From assembly GCF_001593005.1 (NCBI RefSeq), contig NZ_LQZQ01000012.1, positions 62,001 to 126,000 on the forward strand: 64,000 nt of DNA, written 5' to 3'. The position numbers and the translations under genes are program-made. Shown piece after piece: positions 42,430 to 52,714 of this stretch. The notes beneath the pieces were generated by a model. The model saw only the letters and a program-made list of their open reading frames with translations. It ran no database searches and was not told where the DNA came from. Position 1 is the stretch's first letter. Every line of letters starts with the position of its first letter. The DNA is from Roseivirga ehrenbergii. GTDB lineage: Bacteria; Bacteroidota; Bacteroidia; Cytophagales; Cyclobacteriaceae.

Positions 42430-43194
42430 CTAATTTAAACGATCTCCTATCTCTTTTGCAAGGTTGAGGTAAGCCAAGGCTCCTTTACTTTCTGCATCGT
42501 GAACGATTACTGGGAGTCCAAAACTAGGAGATTCGCTCAGTTTTACATTTCGAGGAATAATGGTTTCGAAAACCATGTCTTTAAAATGCGTATGTACCTC
42601 TTCAACTACTTGGTTGGAGAGCCTCAAACGTACATCGTACATCGTAAGAAGAATTCCTTCAATTGAGAGTTTAGCATTCAAACGCTTTTGAATAATGGTA
42701 ATTGTATTCAAAAGTTTACCTAAACCTTCTAAAGCAAAGTACTCACATTGTACAGGAATAATAACGGAGTCTGAAGCGGTTAGTGCGTTAATGGTAATTA
42801 AACCTAGTGAAGGCGCGCAATCAATCAAGATGAAATCATATTCATCTTTAATTTCGCCCAAAACTTGTTTCATTTTTTCCTCTCGGTTCGATAGGCTTAC
42901 CATCTCTATTTCTGCTCCAACCAGGTTGATATGCGAAGGCAATAAGTCTAGAAAGTTAACCTCGGTAGACATAATGCAATCGCGTATGCCTTCTTTGCCC
43001 ACCATGCATTCGTAAATACTTTTGGTTACTTCTCTAGGGTTGTGGCCTAAGCCAGAAGTGGTGTTGGCCTGTGGATCGGCATCTACCACCAAAGTTTTAT
43101 ATTCTAATACCGCCAAACTTGCGGCAAGGTTCATGGCTGTTGTAGTTTTACCTACTCCTCCTTTTTGGTTTGCTATGGAAATTATCTTACCCAT
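42430..43194 (-). CDS. parA: Chromosome-partitioning ATPase ParA
   Basis: This 254-residue P-loop ATPase of the ParA/Soj group has the deviant Walker A KGGVGKTT (11-18) with the signature Lys11, motif A' LLVDADPQANTTSGLG-like as TLVVDADPQANTTSGLG, and Walker B FILIDCAPSLGLITINAL. It lacks an N-terminal DNA-binding extension, matching chromosomal Soj. It binds DNA in its ATP form and is stimulated by ParB to move origins apart. It starts 8 bases after the metal-dependent hydrolase stop and leads into parB, so it lies inside a five-gene operon. Confidence 0.97.
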   Translation of the reverse strand: MGKIISIANQKGGVGKTTTAMNLAASLAVLEYKTLVVDADPQANTTSGLGHNPREVTKSIYECMVGKEGIRDCIMSTEVNFLDLLPSHINLVGAEIEMVSLSNREEKMKQVLGEIKDEYDFILIDCAPSLGLITINALTASDSVIIPVQCEYFALEGLGKLLNTITIIQKRLNAKLSIEGILLTMYDVRLRLSNQVVEEVHTHFKDMVFETIIPRNVKLSESPSFGLPVIVHDAESKGALAYLNLAKEIGDRLN

Positions 43195-43202
43195 TCTTAA
43201 AT

Positions 43203-43883
43203 CTAAAAAGTGATTTGTTGTCCAATTTTTGGTAATGTAAGCTTTATGCCAGCGGCTTCAGCTTTTTCTATCGACTCCTCATGGTCTATTGCTACATAAG
43301 GAAAAGTGTCGAAATGTACTCCAATTAAGGTATTACATTTCACCATTTTTGCAGCTTTTATAGCATCGGTAACACCCATCGTAAAGTTGTCGCCTACGGG
43401 CATAATAGAGAAGTCTAAGTTGAATTCTTCGCCAATAAGTTCCATGTCTTTGGTAAGAGCGGTGTCACCCGAATAATAGAAGCTGCCTTCATTATTCGTA
43501 ATAACAATGCCTGCTGGATTTCCACCATAACTGCCATCGGGCATTGAGCTGGAATGAATTGCGTTTACCATTTTCAGCCTTCCAAAATCAAAGTTCCAAG
43601 CACCTCCATGATTCATGGGATGTCCGTTTTCTACTCCTTTGGCTTCAAACCAATTTACTACTTCAAAATTGGAAATTAACTTAGCTTTTGAGTTGAAATA
43701 GATAGCCTCAACATCTGCTACATGATCTCCGTGCCCATGACTTAGAATAATATAATCAGGCTCTAATTCATTGATGTCAATGTTCTTGGCCTTTTCGTTG
43801 GGTGTAATAAAGGGATCAAACAGCAACTTCTTTCCCATTGTTTCTACCATGAAAGAAGAGTGTCCGTAGAAGGTGAATTTCAT
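43203..43883 (-). CDS. Metal-dependent hydrolase (UPF0173, beta-lactamase fold)
   Basis: This 226-residue metallo-beta-lactamase-fold protein has the metal-binding motif ILSHGHGDHVAD (HxHxDH). Further ligands lie in AIHSSSMPDGSYGG, FYYSGDTALTKDM (the bridging Asp) and LIGVHFDTFP (C-terminal His). It matches the UPF0173/YtkL-like group of small hydrolases, whose substrate is unknown. It is the first gene of the operon that continues into parA, parB, DUF5683 and dapB. A TATCTTTG -7 element lies 37 bases upstream. Cytoplasmic, no signal peptide. Confidence 0.92.
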   Translation of the reverse strand: MKFTFYGHSSFMVETMGKKLLFDPFITPNEKAKNIDINELEPDYIILSHGHGDHVADVEAIYFNSKAKLISNFEVVNWFEAKGVENGHPMNHGGAWNFDFGRLKMVNAIHSSSMPDGSYGGNPAGIVITNNEGSFYYSGDTALTKDMELIGEEFNLDFSIMPVGDNFTMGVTDAIKAAKMVKCNTLIGVHFDTFPYVAIDHEESIEKAEAAGIKLTLPKIGQQITF

Positions 43884-43919
43884 GTTTTGTAGTCTCTGAT
43901 TAGGTTCGTCAATAGCCTA

Positions 43920-43927
43920 CAAAGATA
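43920..43927 (-). promoter_or_regulatory. Candidate -7 element for the hydrolase-parA-parB-dapB operon
   Basis: On the - strand the sequence is TATCTTTG, an exact TAnnTTTG match, about 36 bases upstream of the first start codon. A good TTTG at the -33 position is not evident. Confidence 0.45.
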
Positions 43928-44038
43928 GAAGAATCATTGAAAGAATTAAGGGAACTACATCAATAGAAAATGATGAATGTGTGAAGTGTTAATAATTGAT
44001 TGTGACTGATTGAATTAGGTGTTTTATGAAGTTGAAAC

Positions 44039-44072
44039 AAAAAAGGAAGACCGTTTGAGTCTTCCTTTTTTG
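44039..44072. terminator. Intrinsic terminator downstream of yidC
   Basis: AAAAGGAAGAC and GTCTTCCTTTT form an 11-base stem with a 7-base loop, ending in a run of A on one side and T on the other. It lies 17 bases past the yidC stop codon and ends the pyrG-yidC transcript. Confidence 0.9.
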
Positions 44073-44088
44073 TGAATATTGGTAAGTC

Positions 44089-45915
44089 TTATTTTTTAGA
44101 TCTCTTTTGCTTTTGGGCTTCTTGGCTTGCCTTCATAGCATCTTCCAGTCTTTGTTGGAATTTAGATTTACCCTTGTTGGCATTCTTTTTCTTATTTTCA
44201 TGTAGCGTTGCTCTAATCTTGTCTTCGTCTACAAAACGTCTGATAATGGCCTGCTGACCAAACGTGATGATGTTCGAAACGAAGTAGTAGAAGCTCAATC
44301 CTGAAGAATAAGAGTTCAACACAAACATAAAAATGATTGGCATAAAATAACCAATGCTTTTCATTGGGCCTTGTACCGTACTTACTTGGTTGTTTGACCA
44401 AGTGTATAGTATAGTAGAAACCGTCATAAGTAAGGTGAAACCACTTACGTGAGAACCATAAAAAGGAATGGTAAACGGTAAGTTGAAAAGCACATCGTAA
44501 GTTGAAAGGTCGGTTGCCCATAAGAATGATTCTCCTCTTAACTCAATAGAGTTAGGGAAGAAGAAGAACATGGCGAATAAAATTGGCATTTGAAGCACCA
44601 TAGGAATACAGCCACTGATTGGGTTTACACCCATTTCGCGATAGAGCTTCATTTGCTCTTGCTGCATTTTTTGCTGATCTCCGCCTACCTTTTCTTTCAA
44701 CTCGTCCAGTTCTGGTTTCAGGGCCTTCATTTTGGCCATCGACAGGTAGGACTTTCTTGTAAGAGGGAATAGCGCCAATTTGATGATCAAAACAATGATC
44801 ATGATAATAACTCCGTAATTAGAGATGTACTTCTCTAAGAATTGGAACAGAGGAATGATGATGAGTTTGTTCACCCAACTCACCATTTTATAACCTAAGT
44901 AAATATTCTCTTTATAACCCGGAGTTACCTTTTTTAGAATTCGGTAATTGTTTGGTCCGAAATAATACTGGTTTTTGCTACCGCTATATAAGTCGGCTAC
45001 AGGTATGGCCAAACGCATTTCGCCATTTTTAACAATGCTTGTGTCTTGAGCTGGAACGTCTGTACTTACTAATGCTCCAGTAAAACCCTTTTCTGAGATG
45101 ATACCTGCATTAAAGAATTTCTGATCGAAACTTAACCACTTTATTGGCTCGGTTAACTGCTCTTGTTGAATATCGCTGCTCGATGCTTTTAAGTCATCTA
45201 AATCTTCAGCAAGCGAATACCATTTGATGGTAGACTTGATACGAGAATCGGATAAATTTTTCTCGTAACGCTTCATTTGGTGTTGCCAAACAAAGTTCAT
45301 TTGCTCACCAATGATTGTGCTGTTTAGGCCATTAATTTTGATCTCATAGCCAACTACATATGAATCGCCTGCGATTGAATAAATCTGTTCAATTGAATTG
45401 CCTGAGCCTAAATCCATAGTGTATTTAAACTGAAGCGAATCGCCTTTTACCAGACTAGTGCCTGTTTGGCTGGCTTTAAAATAGAGGTCGGCTATGTTGA
45501 TATTTCCTTTAACCGTTTGTAGCGTTAACGACTGACTTGTTGATTCTTCATCAATCAATATCAATGGCCTTCCGTCCCAAGTCTTAAACTCTTTTAATTC
45601 AACCGATTTTATTATACCACCCTTAGAACTAAAAGTAAACTTAGCTACTTCGTTTTCTATGGTTAAATCTGTTGCTTCACCTTGAGCACCAGCTGCAAAC
45701 GCACCATATTTATCTGTATAATCAGTTTCAATAGTGTCTGTTAAAACATTACTTTCTTCTGATTGACTAGTTGTTTGCTCAGGGGTAACCGCTGCCTGTT
45801 CGGTAGGGGCTGGCGTTGCTAAATCTTCCTCGGTAACTGGCGGCTTAAAAACGATTGCATAGGTTATTAATAACGCTGCAATCAGGCCGAGACCGATCAT
45901 CTGATTTCTATCCAT
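44089..45915 (-). CDS. yidC: Membrane protein insertase YidC
   Basis: This 608-residue protein has the Gram-negative layout. A first transmembrane helix (MIGLGLIAALLITYAIVF) is followed by a large periplasmic beta-sandwich domain (about 60-345) and the conserved insertase core with five helices (about 350-570). The core contains YGVIIMIIVLIIKLALFPLT with the conserved Arg that follows, PELDELKEKVGGDQQKMQQE, and NPISGCIPMVLQMPILFAMF. A lysine-rich C-terminal tail (about 575-608) may contact ribosomes. It inserts membrane proteins alone or with Sec. It lies 19 bases downstream of pyrG, a gene pair conserved in the phylum. Confidence 0.97.
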   Translation of the reverse strand: MDRNQMIGLGLIAALLITYAIVFKPPVTEEDLATPAPTEQAAVTPEQTTSQSEESNVLTDTIETDYTDKYGAFAAGAQGEATDLTIENEVAKFTFSSKGGIIKSVELKEFKTWDGRPLILIDEESTSQSLTLQTVKGNINIADLYFKASQTGTSLVKGDSLQFKYTMDLGSGNSIEQIYSIAGDSYVVGYEIKINGLNSTIIGEQMNFVWQHQMKRYEKNLSDSRIKSTIKWYSLAEDLDDLKASSSDIQQEQLTEPIKWLSFDQKFFNAGIISEKGFTGALVSTDVPAQDTSIVKNGEMRLAIPVADLYSGSKNQYYFGPNNYRILKKVTPGYKENIYLGYKMVSWVNKLIIIPLFQFLEKYISNYGVIIMIIVLIIKLALFPLTRKSYLSMAKMKALKPELDELKEKVGGDQQKMQQEQMKLYREMGVNPISGCIPMVLQMPILFAMFFFFPNSIELRGESFLWATDLSTYDVLFNLPFTIPFYGSHVSGFTLLMTVSTILYTWSNNQVSTVQGPMKSIGYFMPIIFMFVLNSYSSGLSFYYFVSNIITFGQQAIIRRFVDEDKIRATLHENKKKNANKGKSKFQQRLEDAMKASQEAQKQKRSKK

Positions 45916-45934
45916 CTTCTCTTTATTCTTATGC

Positions 45935-47653
<1,719 letters not shown>

Positions 47654-47770
47654 CTAAATTGATTAGATGAGTTTTTCTATGTGCTCAACACCCAAACTGG
47701 CCTCTTCTCTCTATTTTTTAACTAATTTTATGATCCATATAAGGTGATTTGATAAACCTTTATTCTACTT

Positions 47771-47801
47771 TTTGTCCCCTTTTGAATAACTGCTAACTTT
47801 G
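47771..47801 (+). promoter_or_regulatory. Bacteroidota-type promoter for cca
   Basis: TTTG (47771-47774), a 19-base spacer and TAACTTTG (47794-47801) match the -33 and -7 elements of the primary sigma factor of Bacteroidota exactly. The start codon follows 26 bases after the -7 element. Confidence 0.65.
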
Positions 47802-47827
47802 CGCACCTTTTAAAAAAAGGACTACGG

Positions 47828-49246
47828 ATGAACCTGTCAAAACACTTACAACACGGTATTTTTAAACTTGTAGGCGCTGTTGCCGATAAAATGGGTGTTG
47901 AAACCTATGTAGTAGGGGGGTATGTGCGCGACATTCTTTTAGAGCGACCTTCAAAAGATATTGACTTTGTATGTGTAGGCTCTGGAGTAGAATTGGCCCA
48001 GGCTGTTCACAATGAGCTAGGAGGTAACTTGCCTTTTTCAGTTTTTAAGTCATTCGGAACGGCTATGATCAAAAGTGGTGATCTGGAATTGGAATTTGTA
48101 GGGGCAAGAAAAGAGTCCTATCAACGTGATTCCCGAAAACCTATCGTGGAAGATGGCACCTTGGAAGATGACCAGAATAGACGCGACTTTACAATCAATG
48201 CTATGGCCATTTCTCTTAACAAAAAGAGTTATGGTGAGCTAATTGATCCTTTTAACGGTCAAGCGGATTTAGTTTCTAAAACAATTAGAACCCCATTAGC
48301 ACCAGAAGTCACTTTTTCTGACGATCCGCTCAGAATGATGCGAGCCGTTAGGTTTGCTACTCAGCTTAATTTCGACATTGAAGCCGATACCTTTGAAGCC
48401 ATTACTAAAATGGCCGATCGAATTGAAATCGTTTCGATGGAAAGGGTTACCGATGAGTTGAATAAAATCATTTTGGCCAAAAAGCCCTCATACGGTTTTA
48501 AATTGCTTTTTTATGCCAAGCTTTTAGATGAAATTTTTCCTGAAATGGTAGCCTTACAAGGTGTTCAAACCATTGAAGATAAATCGCATAAAGATAATTT
48601 CTATCACACCCTGCAGGTGCTGGATAATATAAGTGAGAATACCGATGATTTATGGTTGCGTTGGGCAGCCATTTTACACGATATAGCCAAACCTGCTACC
48701 AAACGCTTCAATAAAAAAACGGGTTGGACTTTCCATGGTCACGAAGATAAAGGAGCTCGAATGGTTCCAGGTATATTCAGAAGAATGAAATTACCGCTAG
48801 GGGCCGAAATGAAAAAGGTTCAGAAATTGGTGAGACTTCATTTACGACCAATTCCATTGGTAAGAGATGAAATTACTGATGCGGCAATAAGAAGGCTGTT
48901 ATTTGAGGCAGGAGAGCATACTGATGATTTAATGATGCTTTGCCGAGCAGATATTACTTCGAAAAACCAAAATAAAGTAAAGCGATTTCTTCAGAACTTC
49001 GATTCGGTAGAACAACGAATGCGCGAAGTAGAAGAAAAAGATAAAATTCGTAACTTCCAGCCGGTAATTACTGGAGAAGTGATTATGAATACGTTTAAAG
49101 TGGCTCCGGGCCGTATGGTAGGAGAAATAAAGGAGGCGTTGAAAGAGGCGGTTTTGGAAGGTAAAATTCAAAATGAGTATGATCAGGCTTACAATCTAAT
49201 GTTAGAATTAGGTAGGGAAAGAGGTCTTGAAGTTGTTAAAAATTGA
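47828..49246 (+). CDS. CCA tRNA nucleotidyltransferase with HD domain
   Basis: This 472-residue class II nucleotidyltransferase has TYVVGGYVRDILLERPSKDIDF holding the GG..RD motif and the catalytic Asp pair. RRDFTINAMAISL and SFSDDPLRMMRAVRFATQL-like FSDDPLRMMRAVRFATQL follow, then the primer-binding domain. An HD phosphohydrolase domain (about 255-370) is marked by WAAILHDIAKP and HEDKGARM. It adds or repairs the 3' CCA of tRNAs, needed here since the tRNA-Arg gene in this window lacks an encoded CCA. It has a clear promoter and is followed after 21 bases by a TPR gene. Confidence 0.95.
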   Translation: MNLSKHLQHGIFKLVGAVADKMGVETYVVGGYVRDILLERPSKDIDFVCVGSGVELAQAVHNELGGNLPFSVFKSFGTAMIKSGDLELEFVGARKESYQRDSRKPIVEDGTLEDDQNRRDFTINAMAISLNKKSYGELIDPFNGQADLVSKTIRTPLAPEVTFSDDPLRMMRAVRFATQLNFDIEADTFEAITKMADRIEIVSMERVTDELNKIILAKKPSYGFKLLFYAKLLDEIFPEMVALQGVQTIEDKSHKDNFYHTLQVLDNISENTDDLWLRWAAILHDIAKPATKRFNKKTGWTFHGHEDKGARMVPGIFRRMKLPLGAEMKKVQKLVRLHLRPIPLVRDEITDAAIRRLLFEAGEHTDDLMMLCRADITSKNQNKVKRFLQNFDSVEQRMREVEEKDKIRNFQPVITGEVIMNTFKVAPGRMVGEIKEALKEAVLEGKIQNEYDQAYNLMLELGRERGLEVVKN

Positions 49247-49267
49247 AATAATCTGAATTAGTATAAA

Positions 49268-49957
49268 ATGAGAAAAATGAAGTATTGGATGATAGCGGCC
49301 ATTATGATGGTTTCGGTAGCGTCATTCGGCCAAGATAGCACTTACCTATCGAATGAATATGCCAAAGCAATGGCAGTTTATAATCAAGCACAATTATATA
49401 ATGACATCGAAGTCCAAAAGGCCGCATTGTACGATATGCTGGTGCTAGATCCAGGTGATAGCTCAGTAATGAGAACCCTGTCGGAATATTATTATAATAA
49501 CCGAAGATATACTTCAAGTGCATTAGTAGCTATGGATTTACTAAAGAAGTACCCCGGTAATATGGTAGCCACAGAAATTGCTGCATTGAGCTACGAGCAA
49601 CTAAGGATTTATGATAAAGCCATTGAGTATTACCAAGAAATGTGGCTCAAGCTAGACGATAATAACATCCTTTACCAAATTGCCTACCTACAGTATTCTA
49701 TTAAGCGCTACGAGGAAGCCAATACTAATATTGGTATACTAGAAAGCAAATTGAAAGATGATGTGAAGATAACCTTGACCAAGCAAGATGGATCTGTTCA
49801 AGAAGTTGCCTTTAAAGCAGCTGTGAAAAATTTAAGTGGTTTGATTTCACTAGATCAAGGGGATAAAGAAGCTGCGAAAACTCATTTTAATGCGGCTTTG
49901 GCCCTTTCGCCAGATTTTGAAGCGGCAAAAATGGGCTTGGCAGAAGCAAGCAAGTAA
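49268..49957 (+). CDS. Tetratricopeptide-repeat exported protein
   Basis: This 229-residue protein has a signal peptide (MRKMKYWMIAAIMMVSVASFG, cleavage before QDS). TPR-like helix pairs span about residues 45-225, such as NMVATEIAALSYEQLRIYDK and AKTHFNAALALSPDFEAAKM. The start could also be Met4. It is predicted to be periplasmic and to act as a scaffold. It follows cca by 21 bases on the same strand and ends at a bidirectional terminator, so it is probably the second gene of that operon. Partners are unknown. Confidence 0.82.
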   Translation: MRKMKYWMIAAIMMVSVASFGQDSTYLSNEYAKAMAVYNQAQLYNDIEVQKAALYDMLVLDPGDSSVMRTLSEYYYNNRRYTSSALVAMDLLKKYPGNMVATEIAALSYEQLRIYDKAIEYYQEMWLKLDDNNILYQIAYLQYSIKRYEEANTNIGILESKLKDDVKITLTKQDGSVQEVAFKAAVKNLSGLISLDQGDKEAAKTHFNAALALSPDFEAAKMGLAEASK

Positions 49958-49986
49958 GATTTACGAATTTTTTACTAACGAATCAT

Positions 49987-50018
49987 AAAGGCATTACCAT
50001 ATGAGGTGATGCCTTTTT
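49987..50018. terminator. Bidirectional terminator
   Basis: AAAGGCATTACC and GGTGATGCCTTT form a 12-base stem with one mismatch pair and a 6-base loop, with flanking A/T runs. It is shared by the convergent TPR and phosphoesterase genes. Confidence 0.85.
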
Positions 50019-50517
50019 ACATTCCCCTTTTTCCGAGTTCTATTACCTCCAGGTTTTTTATCCTGCCATTCTCCAAGTCAAAACGCAGCAAGGTTCTCAC
50101 TTGATGGAAACCATGATTACCCGCAGCCCCAGGGTTCATATAAAGCATTTTATTTAGGCTATTATCGGGCATTACTTTCAGTATGTGTGAATGGCCGCAA
50201 ATAAATAATTGAGGCTTAATTTCTTCAAGCCTTTTTCGAATACCAGAAGCATATTTTGGAGGTTTCCCGCCAATGTGAATCATATATACTTTTACACCTT
50301 CTACTTCAAAAATTAGTTCTTCTGGAAAAATGGATTGAATGGTTTTATCATCAATGTTGCCATAAACACCTTTAGTAGGCTTGAATTCTTCCAGCTGTTC
50401 TATCACGCTAACATCGCCAACATCTCCTGCGTGCCATATTTCATCACAATTTTTAAAATGATGAAATACACGCTCATGAAGAAAGCCATGTGTGTCTGAA
50501 ATTAACCCTATTTTCAT
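50017..50517 (-). CDS. YfcE/MJ0936-family metallophosphoesterase
   Basis: This 166-residue calcineurin-like phosphoesterase has the full metal-site motif set. GLISDTHGF holds the Asp-x-His, EIWHAGDVGDVS the GDxxD-type ligands, YGNIDDK the Asn-Asp, MIHIGGKPPKY an intermediate His, and FICGHSHILKV the Gly-His-x-His. YfcE relatives cleave phosphodiesters in vitro; the natural substrate is unsettled. It is cytoplasmic and monocistronic. Its terminator is shared with the convergent TPR gene. Confidence 0.93.
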   Translation of the reverse strand: MKIGLISDTHGFLHERVFHHFKNCDEIWHAGDVGDVSVIEQLEEFKPTKGVYGNIDDKTIQSIFPEELIFEVEGVKVYMIHIGGKPPKYASGIRKRLEEIKPQLFICGHSHILKVMPDNSLNKMLYMNPGAAGNHGFHQVRTLLRFDLENGRIKNLEVIELGKRGM

Positions 50518-50714
50518 AGTAGTAAAGGTGCTTATTTTTCCCGAAATGGGATACCCTTTCCCGAAATGAAATATACACTTCGAAGCGAAAAATAAATCTC
50601 ATAGCGTATAATGCTCATTTACAGTACAAATGTCTGTATGTGCCAAAATAAAAGTGAAAAATTAATTATGGTTTAGGTTTTGATAAGTGTACAAGCATAA
50701 CAAAACCAAAAACG

Positions 50715-52124
50715 ATGAAAAAATTATTACTAATTCTAACAATGGCTGTCAGCACTTTTAGCCTATCAGCCCAAACAGAGGATTCACCTTGGTGGATGAC
50801 TCTAGAGCTTACCAACAACAAATTGGATTACAAATGGTACGATGGAATGTTCAGCTTTGGCCAACTAGATAATGCTGGCTTTAGAGTAGGAGTTGAGCGT
50901 TACTTAAACTCAAGTTTTGATTTAGAGCTTGGAGCTTCTTACGGAAACTTAGTTCACAATGATGTACTCGATGGAAATGTAGCTGATCTTGACTTACGTT
51001 TCGCCTACAAGTTTGATAACGGTTACATCTTCAAGAAGGACTCTAAAGTAGCACCTTATTTATTTGCTGGCTTTGGAGTAACAAGCTTTTCTAAGATTGA
51101 ACCAATTTATGAAGAGTTCAATAAAGGAACATATAAAATGATTCCTTTAGGAGCTGGATTAAAGTTCAAAGTGGTTGAAAACGCTGAAATTAACATGCGT
51201 GCAGCTTACAAAAAGAGCATCGATTACGCGCCAAACTATCTTCAGTATGCGATTGGTGTTTCGTTCTCTTTAAGCGGTAAGAAGGATTCTGATGGTGACG
51301 GTATCTACGATAAAGAAGATATGTGTCCAACAGAAGCTGGTCCATTAGAGAACAAAGGTTGTCCTTGGCCTGATACTGATGGTGACGGTGTGTTAGATAA
51401 AGATGATACTTGCCCTACAAAAGCAGGTAATTTAAACGGTTGCCCTGATACTGATGGTGATGGAATTAAAGATTCTGAAGATGCATGCCCAACTGTAGCC
51501 GGTATTGCCGAATTCAATGGATGTCCTGATACTGATGGCGATGGAATCCAAGATTTTGAAGATGCTTGCCCAACTGTAGCTGGTACATTGAATGGTTGCC
51601 CTGATAGAGATGGTGACGGAGTGAAAGATAGCGAGGATGCTTGTCCAACTGTAGCTGGAACATTAAATGGTTGTCCTGATAGCGATGGCGATGGTGTGAA
51701 AGATAGCGAAGATAACTGCCCTGAAACTGCTGGCTTGTCTTCAAACAATGGATGCCCAGAAGTGAAGGAAGAAGTAAAAAAAGTACTTGAGCTTGCTGTT
51801 AAGGATATTCAGTTCAATTCAGGTAGCGATGTTTTAAAATCATCTGCCAACGGTTCTTTAGATCAAGTTGTTGAGTTGATGAAAGCCGAAGACTTCAGCT
51901 TAGAGCTAAGTGGTTATACTGATAGCACTGGTGATGCTGCTAAGAATCTTGAGCTTTCTAAAAGAAGAGCCAACGCTGTAAAACAATACTTAATAAACAA
52001 AGGTATTTCAGCTGATAGATTGTTTGCTGATGGTTACGGAATAGTAAATCCAGTGGCTGATAATAAAACTGCAGTAGGTAGAGCTAGAAATAGGAGAGTA
52101 GAATTGAAAATCATCTTCAGATAG
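50715..52124 (+). CDS. OmpA-family protein with thrombospondin type 3 repeats
   Basis: This 469-residue outer-membrane protein has a signal peptide (MKKLLLILTMAVSTFSLSAQ) and an N-terminal beta-barrel domain (about 21-185). Six calcium-binding TSP3-type repeats (about 190-346) have the DxDGDGxxDxxDxCP pattern, each closed by a GCPD-like unit. The C-terminal OmpA peptidoglycan-binding domain (about 355-469) has IQFNSGSDVLKSSANGSLDQ, LELSGYTDSTGDAAKNLELS and the NRRVELKIIFR end. It tethers the outer membrane to peptidoglycan across a calcium-stiffened linker. The family is abundant in Bacteroidota. It is monocistronic and ends at a strong terminator. Confidence 0.95.
   Translation: MKKLLLILTMAVSTFSLSAQTEDSPWWMTLELTNNKLDYKWYDGMFSFGQLDNAGFRVGVERYLNSSFDLELGASYGNLVHNDVLDGNVADLDLRFAYKFDNGYIFKKDSKVAPYLFAGFGVTSFSKIEPIYEEFNKGTYKMIPLGAGLKFKVVENAEINMRAAYKKSIDYAPNYLQYAIGVSFSLSGKKDSDGDGIYDKEDMCPTEAGPLENKGCPWPDTDGDGVLDKDDTCPTKAGNLNGCPDTDGDGIKDSEDACPTVAGIAEFNGCPDTDGDGIQDFEDACPTVAGTLNGCPDRDGDGVKDSEDACPTVAGTLNGCPDSDGDGVKDSEDNCPETAGLSSNNGCPEVKEEVKKVLELAVKDIQFNSGSDVLKSSANGSLDQVVELMKAEDFSLELSGYTDSTGDAAKNLELSKRRANAVKQYLINKGISADRLFADGYGIVNPVADNKTAVGRARNRRVELKIIFR
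51285..51760 (+). repeat. Six TSP3 coding repeats
   Basis: The repeats are 69-81 bases each. Repeats 4 and 5, in the stretch 51570-51735, encode nearly the same peptide, but the DNA differs mostly at third codon positions (GGT/GGA, TTG/TTA, TGC/TGT, GAG/GAA). The array is therefore kept similar by selection on the protein rather than by a very recent duplication. Confidence 0.85.
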
Positions 52125-52149
52125 TAAAGTAAATTAAACAATACTTAAT

Positions 52150-52183
52150 GAGAGGTCGTTGTGTACAGCGACCTCTCTTTTTA
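52150..52183 (+). terminator. Intrinsic terminator of the OmpA gene
   Basis: GAGAGGTCGTTG and CAGCGACCTCTC pair into a 12-base stem with one G-T pair and a 4-base loop, followed by TTTTTATT. Confidence 0.9.
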
Positions 52184-52321
52184 TTATAAAAGGTAAGTGT
52201 TGATTTTAATGTTAGTATCATTTATTTGTGTTTGTGAATCATATTTATGCGTTTGTGTTTAATGCCAGTCGTTAGTTATTTACCGATTTAGGCTTGATTA
52301 ATTTTTGTTTTTCTTTTTTAC

Positions 52322-52337
52322 ATGAACATATGTTCAT
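52322..52337. promoter_or_regulatory. Perfect 16-base palindrome, probable ArsR operator
   Basis: ATGAACATATGTTCAT is a perfect inverted repeat lying 23 bases upstream of the ArsR start codon and touching the TACCTTTG -7 element at 52337-52344. The geometry fits an operator at which the regulator represses its own promoter and the aldehyde dehydrogenase gene behind it. Confidence 0.6.
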
Positions 52338-52344
52338 ACCTTTG
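52337..52344 (+). promoter_or_regulatory. -7 element of the arsR-aldehyde dehydrogenase promoter
   Basis: TACCTTTG is an exact TAnnTTTG match with its first base shared with the palindrome. The start codon is 16 bases downstream. A TTTG at 52304-52307 is 29 bases upstream, longer than the usual spacing. Confidence 0.55.
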
Positions 52345-52360
52345 ATAAAAACCTATCCAA

Positions 52361-52663
52361 ATGGAAGAGCAGCTTGACAATGAAAGGGTCGAGAAAATTG
52401 CCTTCGTACTGAAGACTATTGCGCACCCTATGCGAGTCGGTATCATTGATCTCCTAAGCAGGAATGAAAAGATGTCGGTGAATGATATTACTGCGTACCT
52501 TGGTCTAGAGCAATCGCTAACTTCACATCATTTGGCCAACCTTAAAATGAAAGGCGTATTAGGAAGTAAGCGTGATGGAAAGAATATTTTCTATTTTCTG
52601 AAGATGAAGGAAGCTCCGGAAATCATCAAAATATTAGAAGATGTTAAGGTTAATGTTTTTTAG
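52361..52663 (+). CDS. ArsR/SmtB-family winged-helix regulator lacking cysteines
   Basis: This 100-residue protein contains only the winged-helix dimer fold: VLKTIAHPMRVGIIDLLSRN, then the recognition helix region SLTSHHLANLKMKGVLGSKR and the wing KNIFYFLK. There is no cysteine at all, so the classical ELCVCDLC-type metal site is absent and the signal must be something else, perhaps carbonyl or redox-derived or a small organic ligand. It is preceded by a perfect palindrome overlapping a promoter element, and an aldehyde dehydrogenase gene follows after about 51 bases. Autoregulation and control of that enzyme are inferred from the arrangement. Confidence 0.9.
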   Translation: MEEQLDNERVEKIAFVLKTIAHPMRVGIIDLLSRNEKMSVNDITAYLGLEQSLTSHHLANLKMKGVLGSKRDGKNIFYFLKMKEAPEIIKILEDVKVNVF

Positions 52664-52714
52664 AACTTACTCCCCAAAATACTGGTTACATTGAAGAACT
52701 CAGTTTTTTCAATT

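Noticed and set aside
40150-43883. parS site near parAB
   Set aside because: The gaps between these genes and around them contain no TGTT(T/C)CACGTGAAACA-like palindrome; searching by eye cannot exclude one inside coding sequence.
51305-51748. Long open frame antisense to the OmpA repeats
   Set aside because: It is a by-product of the repeated DGDG-coding sequence read on the other strand; its composition mirrors the repeats and it has no start context or family.
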